From Pandoraea apista (GTDB taxonomy: Bacteria > Pseudomonadota > Gammaproteobacteria > Burkholderiales > Burkholderiaceae): a DNA stretch of 64,000 nucleotides. Positions 18,430 through 28,093 of this stretch are shown here, in pieces. The translations under genes and the position numbers were made by a program. The notes beneath the pieces were generated by a model. It did not search any database, was not told the origin of the DNA, and saw only the letters and a program-made list of their open reading frames with translations. Position 1 is the first letter of the stretch, and each line of letters starts with the position of its first letter. The DNA lies in assembly GCF_001465595.2 (NCBI RefSeq), contig NZ_CP013481.2, positions 2,170,001 to 2,234,000 of the forward strand. The letters run 5' to 3'.

Positions 18430-18837
18430 ATGTCGTACAGCAAGGAAGTTCTGGATCACTACGAAAACCCGCGTAACGTTGGCTCGTTCGAAAAGGGCGA
18501 TGACGCCGTCGGTACCGGTATGGTCGGCGCCCCGGCTTGCGGTGACGTGATGAAGCTGCAGATTCGTGTGAACGAAGCCGGCGTGATCGAAGACGCCAAG
18601 TTCAAGACCTACGGCTGCGGTTCGGCGATCGCTTCGTCGTCGCTCGTGACCGAGTGGGTCAAGGGCAAGACGCTGGATCAGGCGCTCGACATCAAGAACA
18701 CGCAGATCGCGCAAGAACTGGCGCTGCCGCCGGTGAAGATTCACTGCTCGATTCTGGCTGAAGACGCCATCAAGGCGGCTGTGGCCGATTACAAGCAGAA
18801 GCACGGCCAGTCGGCCGAGCCGGCAAAGGCCGCCTGA
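18430..18837 (+). CDS. iscU: Fe-S cluster scaffold IscU
   Basis: A 135-residue scaffold on which Fe-S clusters are built. The cluster ligands C37, C63 and C106 and D39 are in place, and the HscA recognition motif LPPVK is at residues 99-103. The C-terminus is slightly extended (HGQSAEPAKAA). A good ribosome binding site (AAGGAG) precedes the ATG. It is the third gene of the isc operon. Confidence 0.98.
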   Translation: MSYSKEVLDHYENPRNVGSFEKGDDAVGTGMVGAPACGDVMKLQIRVNEAGVIEDAKFKTYGCGSAIASSSLVTEWVKGKTLDQALDIKNTQIAQELALPPVKIHCSILAEDAIKAAVADYKQKHGQSAEPAKAA

Positions 18838-18867
18838 GCGGCGCGACGGATAAAGGAATCAGGCAAG

Positions 18868-19191
18868 ATGGCCATTACATTGACCGAGAAGGCCGCGCAG
18901 CACGTTTCGCGTTATCTGACGCGGCGCGGCAAGGGCGTGGGCCTGCGGCTGGGCGTGAAGACGACCGGTTGCTCGGGCCTGGCCTACAAGCTGGAATACG
19001 CCGACGACGTTGCGGGTGAAGACACGGTCTTCGAGAGCCATGGTGTCAAGGTGATCGTCGACCCGAAGAGTCTGCCGTACATCGACGGCACCGAGCTGGA
19101 CTTCGCTCGCGAAGGCCTGAACGAAGGATTCCGCTTCAACAATCCGAACGTCAAGGATGAGTGCGGCTGCGGCGAGTCCTTCCGCGTCTGA
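18868..19191 (+). CDS. iscA: Iron-sulfur assembly protein IscA
   Basis: A 107-residue A-type carrier with the three conserved Cys C35, C99 and C101 (GCSG and CGCGES), at the E. coli positions. It transfers Fe-S clusters to apoproteins. It follows iscU by 30 bp, and its 3' end is overlapped by 35 nt by the following DUF3565 gene in another frame. Confidence 0.97.
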   Translation: MAITLTEKAAQHVSRYLTRRGKGVGLRLGVKTTGCSGLAYKLEYADDVAGEDTVFESHGVKVIVDPKSLPYIDGTELDFAREGLNEGFRFNNPNVKDECGCGESFRV

Positions 19192-19402
19192 CACCGCGCC
19201 GTTGCGCGAGATCGCCGGTTTTCGGCTAGACGACGAAAACCAGTGGGTCGCGCGACTGGTGTGCGGGCATGGGCAACATGTCCGGCATCTTCCCCCGTGG
19301 CAGATCCGGACATGGACGCAAACCCCCGCAGGCCGTGACGCGATGCTCGGCACCCGCCTGCCTTGCCGCAAGTGCGAGCGAGGCGAGCCGCCGGACGCAT
19401 GA
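19157..19402 (+). CDS. DUF3565 family small protein inside the isc operon
   Basis: An 81-residue protein overlapping the end of iscA by 35 nt in a different frame. The core [26 protein letters not shown], then PPWQ and the C-terminal LPCRKC match the DUF3565 pattern. The Cys/His set (CGHGQHVRH ... C-x2-C) suggests zinc binding. Function is unknown. The start at 19157 is the only ATG upstream of the domain; a later non-ATG start near 19200 would also leave the domain whole. Its place between iscA and hscB suggests co-transcription with isc genes. A terminator-like hairpin follows at 19522. Confidence 0.75.
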   Translation: MSAAAASPSASDTAPLREIAGFRLDDENQWVARLVCGHGQHVRHLPPWQIRTWTQTPAGRDAMLGTRLPCRKCERGEPPDA

Positions 19403-19521
19403 GGTGCATTGGCACGCCGGCACTTCAGACACCGTTTGCGATGCAGTGTGATCGCGCCTGACGCGCCCGGTGAGGGCAAACGGGGCGAGCTTGCCGGACG
19501 GTGAGTAGCAGCGTAGGCAGC

Positions 19522-19545
19522 AAGGCGGCGCGAGCCGCTTTTTTT
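19522..19545 (+). terminator. Possible internal terminator/attenuator in the isc operon
   Basis: GCGGC (19525-19529) and GCCGC (19534-19538) pair around a GCGA tetraloop, extended by two A-T pairs and a G-T wobble, and are followed by seven Ts (19539-19545). It lies in the 222-bp space between the DUF3565 gene and hscB, where nothing else was recognised. The stem is short, so termination may be partial. Confidence 0.55.
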
Positions 19546-19624
19546 ACGGGCCGAAGGCGGGCCGGGGCGGGCGAAAGCACGCGATGAGCTATCGCATCGA
19601 CGTCCGTAACGAATAAAGAGTGCG

Positions 19625-20155
19625 ATGAGTGCGTTGACTGACAACTATTTCACGCTGTTCGATCTGCCGCAGCGCTTTGCGCTCGATATCGAGGCGCTAG
19701 AAGCGGCTTATCGTGCGGTGCAATCGCGTGTGCATCCGGATCGATTCGCGAGCGCGAGCGACGCCGAACGGCGCGTGGCCATGCAATGGGCCGCGCAAGC
19801 GAACGCCGCCTATCGCACGTTGCGCGACCCGCTGCAACGCGCGACGTATCTGCTCACGCTGCAAGGCATCGATGTGGGCGCGGAGAACAACACCGCGATG
19901 GCCCCCGATTTCCTGATGCAGCAGATGGAGTGGCGCGAAGCGATCGACGATGCAGTCGCGGCACGTAATATCAACGCGCTCGAGGCACTTGCCCGATCCT
20001 TGCGCGACGACCGTCGCGTGCGGCTCACCAAACTTGGCGACTGGCTCGATAGCGGCGCTTGGCAGCCGTCGGCGGAAGCCGTGCGGCAACTGATGTTCAT
20101 TGCGCGCGCGGAAGAGGATATCGCGCAGCGCATCGAAATGCTGGAAAACGCGTGA
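19625..20155 (+). CDS. hscB: Fe-S co-chaperone HscB
   Basis: A 176-residue J-type co-chaperone that binds IscU and stimulates the ATPase of HscA. The N-terminal J domain has H37-P38-D39 in [15 protein letters not shown], preceded by [15 protein letters not shown]; the helical C-terminal domain (residues 90-176) includes [13 protein letters not shown], the IscU-binding part. The length is normal. It is separated from hscA by 86 bp. Confidence 0.96.
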   Translation: MSALTDNYFTLFDLPQRFALDIEALEAAYRAVQSRVHPDRFASASDAERRVAMQWAAQANAAYRTLRDPLQRATYLLTLQGIDVGAENNTAMAPDFLMQQMEWREAIDDAVAARNINALEALARSLRDDRRVRLTKLGDWLDSGAWQPSAEAVRQLMFIARAEEDIAQRIEMLENA

Positions 20156-20241
20156 CGGCCCGGTGCGGCGCCGCCACATGTCATTGAGAACTGCTTGAGA
20201 ACAGGGCGCGCGCGCCAGCGCGTCGCCCGCATTGCAAAGTC

Positions 20242-22119
20242 ATGGCCCTTCTGCAAATTTCCGAACCCGGCATGTCCCCCGCGCCGCACCAGCGGCGACT
20301 CGCCGTGGGCATCGACCTGGGCACGACGCATTCGCTCGTGGCCTCCGTGCGCAGCGGTGTGGCCGAAGTCCTCCCCGACGAACAGGGCCGCGTGCTGTTG
20401 CCGTCCGTTGTGCGTTATCTGGGCGGCCCCCGCACGCAGATCGGTTACGACGCCAAGGCGGCGGCGGCTACCGACCCGCGTAACACCATCGTCTCCGTTA
20501 AGCGCTTCATGGGCCGCGGGCTGGCCGATGTCGCTCACGCCGACAACGCGCCGTACGATTTCGTCGATGCACCCGGCATGGTGCAGATGAACACCGCCGG
20601 CGGCGTGAAGAGCCCGGTGGAGGTGTCTGCCGAAATTCTGGCCACGTTGCGTCAGCGCGCGGAAGATACGCTCGGCGACGATCTGGTGGGCGCGGTGATT
20701 ACCGTGCCCGCGTATTTCGACGACGCTCAGCGTCAGGCGACCAAGGACGCTGCGCGTCTGGCCGGTCTGAACGTGCTGCGCCTGCTCAACGAGCCGACGG
20801 CGGCGGCCATTGCGTACGGCCTCGATAACGGCGCGGAAGGTCTTTATGCCGTCTACGATCTGGGCGGCGGTACGTTCGATATTTCGATTCTTCGTCTGAC
20901 GAAGGGCGTGTTCGAAGTGCTTGCGGCGGGTGGCGATTCCGCGCTCGGTGGCGACGACTTCGATCAGGTGATCTACCGCTGGGCGCTGGACGCCGCGGGG
21001 CTCGACGCGGCATCGCTCACGCCTGAAGACGTGCGCGGCCTGCTCGATCACGCGCGCACCGCGAAGGAAGCGTTGACCGACGCCGAACAAGCGCCGATCT
21101 CGCTCGCATTGTCCGGCGGGCGCACCGTTGCGCTGCAACTCACGCGCGAGCAATTCACGGCGCTGGGCGCACCGCTCGTGCAACGCACGATCGGCCCGAT
21201 GCGCAAGGCGTTGCGCGATGCAGGAATGGGGCAGGAAGACGTGAAGGGCGTCGTCCTTGTGGGCGGCGCGACGCGCATGCCGCAAGTGCGCGAGGCCGTG
21301 GCGAACTTCTTCGGTCGCGAGCCGCTGGTCGATCTCGATCCGGATCAGGTCGTGGCGCTCGGCGCCGCCGTGCAAGCCAACCTGCTGGCGGGCAATCAGG
21401 CGGAAGGGGAAGACTGGCTGCTGCTCGACGTCATTCCGCTCTCGCTCGGTGTCGAGACGATGGGGGGCCTTGTCGAAAAGATCATTCCCCGTAACGCGAC
21501 CATTCCGGTAGCCCGCGCACAGGAATTCACCACCTTCAAGGACGGCCAGACGGCGATGGCCATTCATGTGCTGCAAGGTGAGCGGGAACTGGCATCCGAT
21601 TGCCGCTCGCTGGCCCGCTTCGAGTTGCGCGGCATCCCGCCGATGACGGCAGGTGCGGCACGTATTCGCGTGACGTATCAGGTGGACGCCGACGGTCTGC
21701 TGTCCGTCTCCGCACAAGAAATGCACTCGGGGGTGGCCGCGTCTATCGAGGTCAAACCGTCGTACGGTCTGGCAGACGACGACATTTCACGCATGCTTCA
21801 GGACAGCTTCGGCTCGGCCGAGCAGGACATGCGGGCCCGCGCACTGCGCGAGCAACAGGTGGAAGCCGAGCGCCTGCTGGTGGCGATCGACAGCGCCCTG
21901 CATGCCGACCCGGAATTGCTCGACGCCGACGAGCGCGCAAAGATCGACGGCCTGCTGGCCGATTTGCGCCAGAAGGCTTCCGGCGACGATCAGACCGCGA
22001 TCAAGGCGGCGACCGAAACGCTCTCGCACGCGACGGACGAGTTTGCCGCACGCCGCATGGACAAGAGTATCCGCGCAGCGCTGGCCGGCCGGCGCGTGGC
22101 GGACATCGACAAACTGTAA
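20242..22119 (+). CDS. hscA: Fe-S assembly chaperone HscA
   Basis: A 625-residue Hsp70 specialised for IscU. The phosphate-1 loop is [13 protein letters not shown] (residue about 24), the phosphate-2 loop [13 protein letters not shown] and the adenosine motif [13 protein letters not shown]; the substrate-binding domain starts around [20 protein letters not shown]. It drives release of the cluster from IscU with HscB. The start at 20242 leaves about 18 residues before the ATPase domain. It is followed after 23 bp by fdx. Confidence 0.97.
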   Translation: MALLQISEPGMSPAPHQRRLAVGIDLGTTHSLVASVRSGVAEVLPDEQGRVLLPSVVRYLGGPRTQIGYDAKAAAATDPRNTIVSVKRFMGRGLADVAHADNAPYDFVDAPGMVQMNTAGGVKSPVEVSAEILATLRQRAEDTLGDDLVGAVITVPAYFDDAQRQATKDAARLAGLNVLRLLNEPTAAAIAYGLDNGAEGLYAVYDLGGGTFDISILRLTKGVFEVLAAGGDSALGGDDFDQVIYRWALDAAGLDAASLTPEDVRGLLDHARTAKEALTDAEQAPISLALSGGRTVALQLTREQFTALGAPLVQRTIGPMRKALRDAGMGQEDVKGVVLVGGATRMPQVREAVANFFGREPLVDLDPDQVVALGAAVQANLLAGNQAEGEDWLLLDVIPLSLGVETMGGLVEKIIPRNATIPVARAQEFTTFKDGQTAMAIHVLQGERELASDCRSLARFELRGIPPMTAGAARIRVTYQVDADGLLSVSAQEMHSGVAASIEVKPSYGLADDDISRMLQDSFGSAEQDMRARALREQQVEAERLLVAIDSALHADPELLDADERAKIDGLLADLRQKASGDDQTAIKAATETLSHATDEFAARRMDKSIRAALAGRRVADIDKL

Positions 22120-22142
22120 GACACACACGGAAACCGAAAGCC

Positions 22143-22484
22143 ATGCCTCAAATCGTTGTATTGCCTCACGTCGAGCTGTGCCCCGAGGGCGCCGTGCTGG
22201 ATGTTCCGACGGGCACTTCCGTGTGCAGAGCGTTATTGGATAACGGCATCGAGATCGAGCATGCGTGCGAATTGTCGTGCGCATGCACTACGTGCCACGT
22301 GATCGTGCGCGAGGGCTTCGAGTCGCTGGAGCCGGCGGAAGACGAGGAAGAAGATCTGCTCGACAAGGCGTGGGGCCTGGAGCCGACGTCGCGGCTGTCG
22401 TGTCAGACCTTGGTGCCTGCCGATACGGATCTGGTCGTTGAGATTCCGAAGTACACGATCAACCACGCCAAGGAAAACCATTGA
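22143..22484 (+). CDS. fdx: isc-type [2Fe-2S] ferredoxin
   Basis: A 113-residue adrenodoxin-like ferredoxin. The cluster ligands are C42, C48, C51 and C87, the same positions as in E. coli Fdx. The acidic patch (EPAEDEEEDLLDKAW) is the docking surface for partners such as IscS. It supplies electrons for cluster assembly. It sits between hscA and iscX. Confidence 0.97.
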   Translation: MPQIVVLPHVELCPEGAVLDVPTGTSVCRALLDNGIEIEHACELSCACTTCHVIVREGFESLEPAEDEEEDLLDKAWGLEPTSRLSCQTLVPADTDLVVEIPKYTINHAKENH

Positions 22485-22535
22485 GCAACGCCACCGGCGT
22501 TGTGGTGACAAGTCAGGAGAAAAGGAGCCTGCCCC

Positions 22536-22727
22536 ATGAAATGGACTGACATTCAGGACATCGCGATTGCGCTCACCGAAGCCCATCCCGATGTCGACCC
22601 GCAGTACGTTCGCTTCACCGACCTGCACAAGTGGGTCATGGCGCTCGACGGTTTCGACGATTCGCCGGACCGTGCCGGCGAAAAGGTGCTGGAAGCCATT
22701 CAGATGGCGTGGATCGACGAAGTCTGA
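22536..22727 (+). CDS. iscX: IscX
   Basis: A 63-residue acidic protein, MKWTDIQDIAIAL..., with the conserved DLHKWVMALDGFDD core. IscX binds IscS and modulates Fe-S assembly, possibly as an iron sensor or adaptor. A strong ribosome binding site (AGGAGAAAAGGAG region) precedes it. It is the last gene of the isc operon and is followed by a terminator. Confidence 0.95.
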   Translation: MKWTDIQDIAIALTEAHPDVDPQYVRFTDLHKWVMALDGFDDSPDRAGEKVLEAIQMAWIDEV

Positions 22728-22810
22728 CGATTGCGTATCGCGCGGATATCGCGTTGATCGATGCCAAGAGGAGGAACCTTCTTCGTGTCTTGGCAACGGT
22801 GCAGGCAAAA

Positions 22811-22838
22811 CAAAAGCCGCTCGAAAGAGCGGCTTTTG
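22811..22838. terminator. Terminator at the end of the isc operon
   Basis: CAAAAGCCGCTC (22811-22822) and GAGCGGCTTTTG (22827-22838) form a perfect 12-bp stem with a GAAA loop, between convergent genes. Confidence 0.93.
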
Positions 22839-22902
22839 TACTTTCTGCGGTGCCCGTCACGGCGAATGCAGGGATGACAGCGGCTGGCACCCAACCCCCC
22901 AA

Positions 22903-23607
22903 TCATCCGGCTCGCACCAACCCGTTGTTCTCAAGACGTACGCGGTCTCCCGGCTGCACGCCAGGTGCCGATTGATACGTCCAGTAGCGTGTCTTGCCCG
23001 TGTCCATGCGGACATACACGCGATAGACGGTCTCGGAGCGGACGCGCTTTTCGACTTCGTTGCCCGCCAGACCACCGCCCAGCGCGCCCACTACGGTCAT
23101 TGCAGTACGGCCGTTACCTGCGCCGAACTGATTACCCAGCAGACCACCGGCGACCGCTCCACCGACGGCGCCAAGACCCGAGGCGCTACCCTGCGTGCGG
23201 ATCGGCTCGACCGACTGCACGGTGCCGCACGTCGAGCAGGTCGCTGCCTTCTGCTGCGAGGGCGCGGCCGAGGTTTGTGCATACGAAGGCTGCGGGGCAG
23301 GGGCGCGCTGTACGGGCGCTTGCGGTGGCGCATATTGCGCTTGCTGCGGGGCTTGCTGCTGAGCCGGCTCACCTTGTTGCGAGACTTGCGACTGCCCCTG
23401 CGGGGATTGCAGCGACGACGACGATTGTTGCGTCGACGTCAATGCGTACTGCGAATTGTTGCCGGTCGGCGCGGGGCCGTCGGTGCTTTTGGCCACAGGC
23501 AGCACGCCCGTGATCGCGGCGACACCGAGCAGACTGACAACTACGATGCTGCCGGCGGCGGCAGCGATCAGCGGATGCATGCGACGCGGTTGCAGATCGT
23601 TATCCAT
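22903..23607 (-). CDS. Glycine-zipper 2TM domain protein
   Basis: A 234-residue envelope protein. Near the N-terminus is a hydrophobic segment (HPLIAAAAGSIVVVSLLGVAAITG), probably a membrane anchor. A long Gln/Pro/Ala/Ser-rich low-complexity region (about residues 45-125) follows, then a glycine zipper (GLGAVGGAVAGGLLGNQFGAGNG ... VVGALGGGLAGNEVE) and a C-terminal basic domain with YRVYVRMDTGKTRYWTYQ. Such SlyB/Rickettsia-17-kDa-like domains are found in surface or membrane proteins of unknown role. The ATG at 23607 has GGAGA upstream; longer in-frame starts are possible but give no sensible N-terminus. Confidence 0.82.
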   Translation of the reverse strand: MDNDLQPRRMHPLIAAAAGSIVVVSLLGVAAITGVLPVAKSTDGPAPTGNNSQYALTSTQQSSSSLQSPQGQSQVSQQGEPAQQQAPQQAQYAPPQAPVQRAPAPQPSYAQTSAAPSQQKAATCSTCGTVQSVEPIRTQGSASGLGAVGGAVAGGLLGNQFGAGNGRTAMTVVGALGGGLAGNEVEKRVRSETVYRVYVRMDTGKTRYWTYQSAPGVQPGDRVRLENNGLVRAG

Positions 23608-23885
23608 ATTGTTTTCTCCATCGTGCGGTTGGCGCGAACCCCTTTCTGCGTGCTGGCGTGCACGGGGGCTTCGCATGGGAAAAGTTTCCTTCACCGCAGG
23701 CGCGGCGTACGTTTCATTTTGTAACGCGATGTAAGATGTGCGTCGCAGCGACACCTTGCGCGCGTGCTGCAATGGCACGATAAATCCATGAAAAATATAG
23801 ATATTTGATTTGTTTGGCCTCATTCCTCGCGCCATTCGCACGAGGGGGGCTTAACAAATGAAACAAGTCGTGCGGGAGGGCAGAC

Positions 23886-25166
23886 GTGGGTCGTCGGGCA
23901 GGGTCATCCGTTGTGCCGCTGGCATCCGAGAGCGTTGGCTCAGGCCGCCCTGTCGTGTCGCGTGGCGTCGTCGTGGCGGCGAGCGTCGTCATGTTTGCCC
24001 AGTGGTTGGCGTTGGGCGCATGGGCCGTGAGCTGGTTGACGGGTCTCGCCACTGGCGTGCAAGGCATGCCGCCGCTGGGACACGACTTACGCGTTTTCTG
24101 GACCGTATCGTGGCTCACCCGTCATGTCGATGCGCTTGCGGCATTCGATCCCGCGACGTTCGTGCCCACTATGCTCCGGTTCTTTCCCGCCTATCCGGAG
24201 GCTGGATACTGGCTCTATCCGCCCACATTTCAATGGCTCATCCAGCCACTGTCGTGGGTCACCTATCCGTGGGCCTATGCGGTGTACGTGATCGTTAGCG
24301 TGACGGCATTCGCCGTGGCGGTGCGGGAGTGGCGGCGGCGGGCGCGTTGGCCCTGGGTTGTCGCGATGGCGTTTCCGGGGTTATGGGCCGCGTTACTCGC
24401 CGGTCAGAACTCAATCGTCACACTGCTGTTGATGACCGTAGCGCTTACCTATTCGGGCTCTCGGCCGCTGCTGGCGGGATTTTGCGGCGGGTTGCTGGTC
24501 ATCAAGCCGCAACTGGCGATATTACTGCCGCTGTGGTGGCTTTGCGCGCGGCAATGGCGCGCTTTGGGGGCGATGGCCGTGAGCGGCGGTCTCTGTTGCG
24601 TGCTCTCGTTGGCCTGGTCGGGATGGCCATTGTGGGCCGCATTCTTCGCCGCCGTGTCGCAGTTCAATGCGGAGGTGGTGCAGCGCGGCGCAGGCGGCAT
24701 CTGGCACGCGATGCCAACAGTGTTTGCGGCGGCGCGCCTGCACGGTGCGTCGTTGCCTGTTGCCTACGTGCTTTACGCCTTCGTGGCCAGCCTGTCGGTG
24801 TTGCTCTGCTCGTGGTTGTGGGTGAAGCGTGCGCCGCTGTCGTTGCGAGTTGCCGCCGGTATGATGGCAACGCTGCTGGTTCAACCCTATCTCCTGTATT
24901 ACGAACTGGCGTGGCTGATCGTGCCGCTGATGTGTCTTTCGATGTTGCGCGACGCGGCACGCACGAGCGAAGGTCATGCTCCCGGTGTGCGACTCGCCGA
25001 CGGACTGCTCGCCGCCATGTGGCTGCTGCCGCTGCAAGCCTATCTGGCGGTGCTCTGGATGCCGCTGGGGCAGTGGGGTGTCGTACTGTTGCCGTTGACG
25101 GTGCTACTGATCGCCGCGCATGCGCGGCGATGGTGGCGCGCGCATAATGGCACGCATTGCCTGTGA
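23886..25166 (+). CDS. GT87-like (DUF2029) polytopic glycosyltransferase
   Basis: A 426-residue membrane protein with roughly ten hydrophobic segments. The first outer loop holds GHDLRVFWTVSWLTR, an acidic site at the position of the catalytic Asp in GT-C enzymes, and YWLYPPTFQWLIQPLSW follows, a block typical of GT87/DUF2029 proteins. It is probably a polyprenyl-phosphate-sugar dependent transferase acting at the periplasmic face. The start is a GTG at 23886. The AT-rich region upstream (23608-23885) separates it from the divergent glycine-zipper gene. An unknown gene follows after 30 bp. Confidence 0.75.
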   Translation: MGRRAGSSVVPLASESVGSGRPVVSRGVVVAASVVMFAQWLALGAWAVSWLTGLATGVQGMPPLGHDLRVFWTVSWLTRHVDALAAFDPATFVPTMLRFFPAYPEAGYWLYPPTFQWLIQPLSWVTYPWAYAVYVIVSVTAFAVAVREWRRRARWPWVVAMAFPGLWAALLAGQNSIVTLLLMTVALTYSGSRPLLAGFCGGLLVIKPQLAILLPLWWLCARQWRALGAMAVSGGLCCVLSLAWSGWPLWAAFFAAVSQFNAEVVQRGAGGIWHAMPTVFAAARLHGASLPVAYVLYAFVASLSVLLCSWLWVKRAPLSLRVAAGMMATLLVQPYLLYYELAWLIVPLMCLSMLRDAARTSEGHAPGVRLADGLLAAMWLLPLQAYLAVLWMPLGQWGVVLLPLTVLLIAAHARRWWRAHNGTHCL

Positions 25167-25196
25167 ACGTCGTCTTTGTCGACTCGTCCAAACCTC

Positions 25197-25799
25197 ATGA
25201 TCGATACATTGCCCCCGCTGGATACACCGCTTGATGCTGCCGCCCATCTGCACGTCTACCCGTACGTAGTGTCACGTCCCTGGGTCGATGCGCACGATCC
25301 GGAGGGCGATGTCAGCGAGCCATTCTCCGATGATGTCTTCGTCACGCTCGTGCTCGATGGCCCGGGAGGACTACGCAGGCTGCAATCGCAGGATCTGCAC
25401 GAGGCGGGTCTGACGTTCGAGGCGACGTTCGCACAGGCGGCGTCGAATCTTTCGCGGGCGTGGTCGGCGCGTCACTTCGAGTTCGGCATTGCGCGGCTGG
25501 ACGACGGTACGCTCATCGGTGGCTGCCGTGGCAACTGGATGGCGCCTGCCGGTGGCCTGGTGCTGGGGAATCTCTACCAATCGATGGTCGAGCATTTCCA
25601 GGTGCCGGAGTTCGCTGCCGTGGCCGTCAACCGTACCTTTCTTCTCGCGTTTCCGACCGACGAGAAGACACTATCCTCGCTGGCACTGCGCCAATTGGTG
25701 GAGGAGGGGGCGAGCGGCGCGATCCTGCCCATTTCGCGTAGCTGGCTGCGACTTGATGGCGACTGGCCGTCCGCTTATCACGGTGAACCGGCATTTTAA
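25197..25799 (+). CDS. Hypothetical protein (possibly DUF1444/YtpQ-like)
   Basis: A 200-residue soluble acidic protein with no signal peptide or membrane segment. Seen are VFVTLVLDGPGGLRRLQSQDLHEAGLTFEATFAQAASNL, GLVLGNLYQSM and AVAVNRTFLLAFPTDEKTLSSL. The order (a short strand ending in a 'Leu-Asp-Gly-Pro', then an Ala-rich helix, then NRxxLLAF) recalls DUF1444 proteins, but I cannot confirm this. It starts 30 bp after the GT87-like gene, so the two may be co-transcribed. The ATG at 25197 is chosen over an upstream TTG at 25176. Function unknown. Confidence 0.65.
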   Translation: MIDTLPPLDTPLDAAAHLHVYPYVVSRPWVDAHDPEGDVSEPFSDDVFVTLVLDGPGGLRRLQSQDLHEAGLTFEATFAQAASNLSRAWSARHFEFGIARLDDGTLIGGCRGNWMAPAGGLVLGNLYQSMVEHFQVPEFAAVAVNRTFLLAFPTDEKTLSSLALRQLVEEGASGAILPISRSWLRLDGDWPSAYHGEPAF

Positions 25800-25957
25800 G
25801 CCGGGTGTCAGGTCGCACACGGGGAGGCGACAAACGTGGGGCGTTGGCGTTTCTCGTCTGCTAGACGGCACAGTCCGCTGCTGTCACAGGAGAGAACACA
25901 TGCTTGCCTCGGCCCCCATATTCGATGGGTCTTATCGTTGAGGGCAGTCGCCAGACG

Positions 25958-25995
25958 AAAAATGCCGCAGCCCTTGAAGGAACTGCGGCATTTTT
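25958..25995. terminator. Bidirectional terminator next to lysS
   Basis: AAAAATGCCGCAG (25958-25970) pairs with CTGCGGCATTTTT (25983-25995). It lies between the unknown gene at 25197-25799 and the convergent end of lysS. Confidence 0.93.
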
Positions 25996-26049
25996 GATTC
26001 TCTTGTGCCGTAAGGCACGAGGCGAGGCTACTCGCCTTGCACGCTGGGC

Positions 26050-27594
26050 TCAGTCTTCGCGGCGCAAGTGCGGGAAGAGCAGCACGTCGCGAATGTTCGG
26101 ACTGTCGGTAAGCAGCATGATCAGACGGTCGATGCCGATACCGCAGCCGCCCGTCGGGGGCATGCCGTATTCGAGCGCACGAATGTAATCGGCGTCGTAG
26201 TACATGGCTTCTTCATCGCCAGCGTCTTTTTGCTCGACCTGTGCCTGAAAGCGCGCGGCCTGATCTTCGGGGTCGTTCAGTTCCGAGAAACCGTTTGCGA
26301 TCTCGCGGCCCGTGATGAACAACTCGAAGCGCTCGGTGATGCCCGGCAGCGTGTCTGACGCGCGTGCCAGCGGCGAGACTTCCACCGGGTAATCGACGAT
26401 GAAGGTCGGCTCCCACAGTTGGCTCTCTGCCGTCTCTTCGAACAGCGCCAGTTGCAACGCGCCAAGACCGGCGTTCTTGAACTGGGGTGCATCGACCTTC
26501 ACACCGTACTTGCCTAGCGCACCCCGCACGAAGTCGATGTCGGCGAGTTGCGCATCGGTGAATTCCGGCGCGTACTTGCGGATCGCTTCCACAATCGTCA
26601 GACGATGGAACGGCTTGGACAGATCCAACTCGCGGCCTTGATATTCGATGGTCGCGGTGCCGCGTGCGTCGACGGCGGCGTTACGGATCAGCGCTTCGGT
26701 GAAGTCCATCAGCCAACGGTAGTCCGTATAGGCCGCGTAAAACTCCATCATCGTGAATTCCGGATTGTGACGCGGCGACACGCCTTCATTGCGGAAGTTA
26801 CGATTGATCTCGAACACACGCTCGAAGCCGCCGACGATCAGGCGCTTCAAATACAGTTCCGGTGCGATACGCAGATACATCTGCATGTCGAGCGCATTGT
26901 GATGCGTGATGAACGGCTTGGCCGCGGCGCCGCCCGGAATCGGGTGCAGCATCGGGGTTTCGACTTCCATGAAGTCGGCGTCCGTCATGTGCTTGCGGAT
27001 CGAGGCGATGGCCTTGGCGCGTGCACGGAACGTGTTGCGGGTTTCGGGCGAGGTGATCAGATCGACATAGCGTTGGCGGTACTTCGTTTCCTGATCCGAC
27101 AGGCCGTGGAACTTGTCCGGCAGCGGACGCAGCGCCTTGGCGAGCAAACGCAGTTCCTTCACCTTGACCGACAGTTCGCCGGTGCGGGTGCGGAAGAGCG
27201 TGCCGGTCGCGGCAATGATGTCGCCGATGTCCCAGCCCTTGAAGGCCGTCATGGCGTCAACGCCGACGTCGTCGCGGCTGATGAAGAACTGGATCTGACC
27301 GCTGCCGTCCTGCACTGTGGCGAACGCGGCCTTACCCATTACGCGCTTGAGCATCATGCGCCCAGCCACCGACACCGGGACGGGTTCGGCTTCGAGCGTT
27401 TCGTTTTCCACGTTCTCGAAACGCGCTTGCAGATCGCCGGCGTGATTCCCGGGGCGGAAGTCGTTAGGGAACGCCACGCCGTTGGCACGCAGTGCCTGCA
27501 ACTTCTCGCGACGCTCTGCGATGAGCTTGTTTTCGTCCTGCGGCGGGTCGCCAGCCGGAGTGGCCGCTTGGGCCGGAGTGTTTTGATCGGTCAT
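26050..27594 (-). CDS. lysS: Lysyl-tRNA synthetase (class II)
   Basis: A 514-residue enzyme that charges tRNA-Lys. The N-terminal OB-fold ([24 protein letters not shown]) binds the anticodon. Class II motif 2 appears as [26 protein letters not shown] and motif 3 as [16 protein letters not shown]. The ATG at 27594 follows the usual N-terminus; a longer in-frame start at 27645 overlaps the upstream gene. It is the third gene of a minus-strand operon, prfB-ivy-lysS. Confidence 0.97.
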   Translation of the reverse strand: MTDQNTPAQAATPAGDPPQDENKLIAERREKLQALRANGVAFPNDFRPGNHAGDLQARFENVENETLEAEPVPVSVAGRMMLKRVMGKAAFATVQDGSGQIQFFISRDDVGVDAMTAFKGWDIGDIIAATGTLFRTRTGELSVKVKELRLLAKALRPLPDKFHGLSDQETKYRQRYVDLITSPETRNTFRARAKAIASIRKHMTDADFMEVETPMLHPIPGGAAAKPFITHHNALDMQMYLRIAPELYLKRLIVGGFERVFEINRNFRNEGVSPRHNPEFTMMEFYAAYTDYRWLMDFTEALIRNAAVDARGTATIEYQGRELDLSKPFHRLTIVEAIRKYAPEFTDAQLADIDFVRGALGKYGVKVDAPQFKNAGLGALQLALFEETAESQLWEPTFIVDYPVEVSPLARASDTLPGITERFELFITGREIANGFSELNDPEDQAARFQAQVEQKDAGDEEAMYYDADYIRALEYGMPPTGGCGIGIDRLIMLLTDSPNIRDVLLFPHLRRED

Positions 27595-27610
27595 GATGCG
27601 AGCGATGAGG

Positions 27611-28090
27611 TTATTCGGTAAAACGCAGCGTGTGCAGCAGGGCATTCTTGAGCGAGCCGTCGGGCGCGCCCAGCCAGATCAGTTCAGTGCGATCCTGACG
27701 CGGCCCGGCGTTGGCCGCCGCACTCGGGTCTCGCACGAACAGTGCCGCGATCGCCTGTGAGCGCGGCTCATACAAAATGTGGACGTACTCGCTAGGGCAG
27801 TCGTGCGGCTTGCAGCTCTGTACCAGCAACCACGGCTTGCCTGCCACGCTCACGCGTTGCGACGGCGTGGACGTACCCCCCTGACGCACCCACGCGGGCA
27901 CACCGCGCGGCGCGACGATGCGCGCATAAGCGCCTGAGAAGTCAGGGCGCTTGAGCAGTTCATGCAGGTACGGTCCCGTCTCGGGATTTGCACCGGGTGC
28001 GCCCGGCGTGCTGGCCGGAGCGGCAAAGGCGGCGCGCTGCATACACAGCGCGCTCACCACCCACACGGCTAGCGTGCGGACAAACGCCAT
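27611..28090 (-). CDS. Ivy-family periplasmic lysozyme inhibitor
   Basis: A 159-residue protein with a signal peptide (residues about 1-23, ending AAFA). It carries the loop C93-K-P-H-D-C98, the hallmark of Ivy proteins, which plug the active site of vertebrate C-type lysozyme. Flanking [11 protein letters not shown] and [13 protein letters not shown] fit the family. It lies between prfB and lysS, 3 bp after the prfB stop and 16 bp before lysS, an unusual insertion into a conserved pair. The family call is good; activity is inferred. Confidence 0.85.
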   Translation of the reverse strand: MAFVRTLAVWVVSALCMQRAAFAAPASTPGAPGANPETGPYLHELLKRPDFSGAYARIVAPRGVPAWVRQGGTSTPSQRVSVAGKPWLLVQSCKPHDCPSEYVHILYEPRSQAIAALFVRDPSAAANAGPRQDRTELIWLGAPDGSLKNALLHTLRFTE

Positions 28091-28093
28091 TCC

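Noticed and set aside
19810..21726. 638-codon antisense open frame across hscB and hscA
   Set aside because: His/Arg-rich translation with no domain, opposite to clear isc genes; long antisense frames are common at this GC content.
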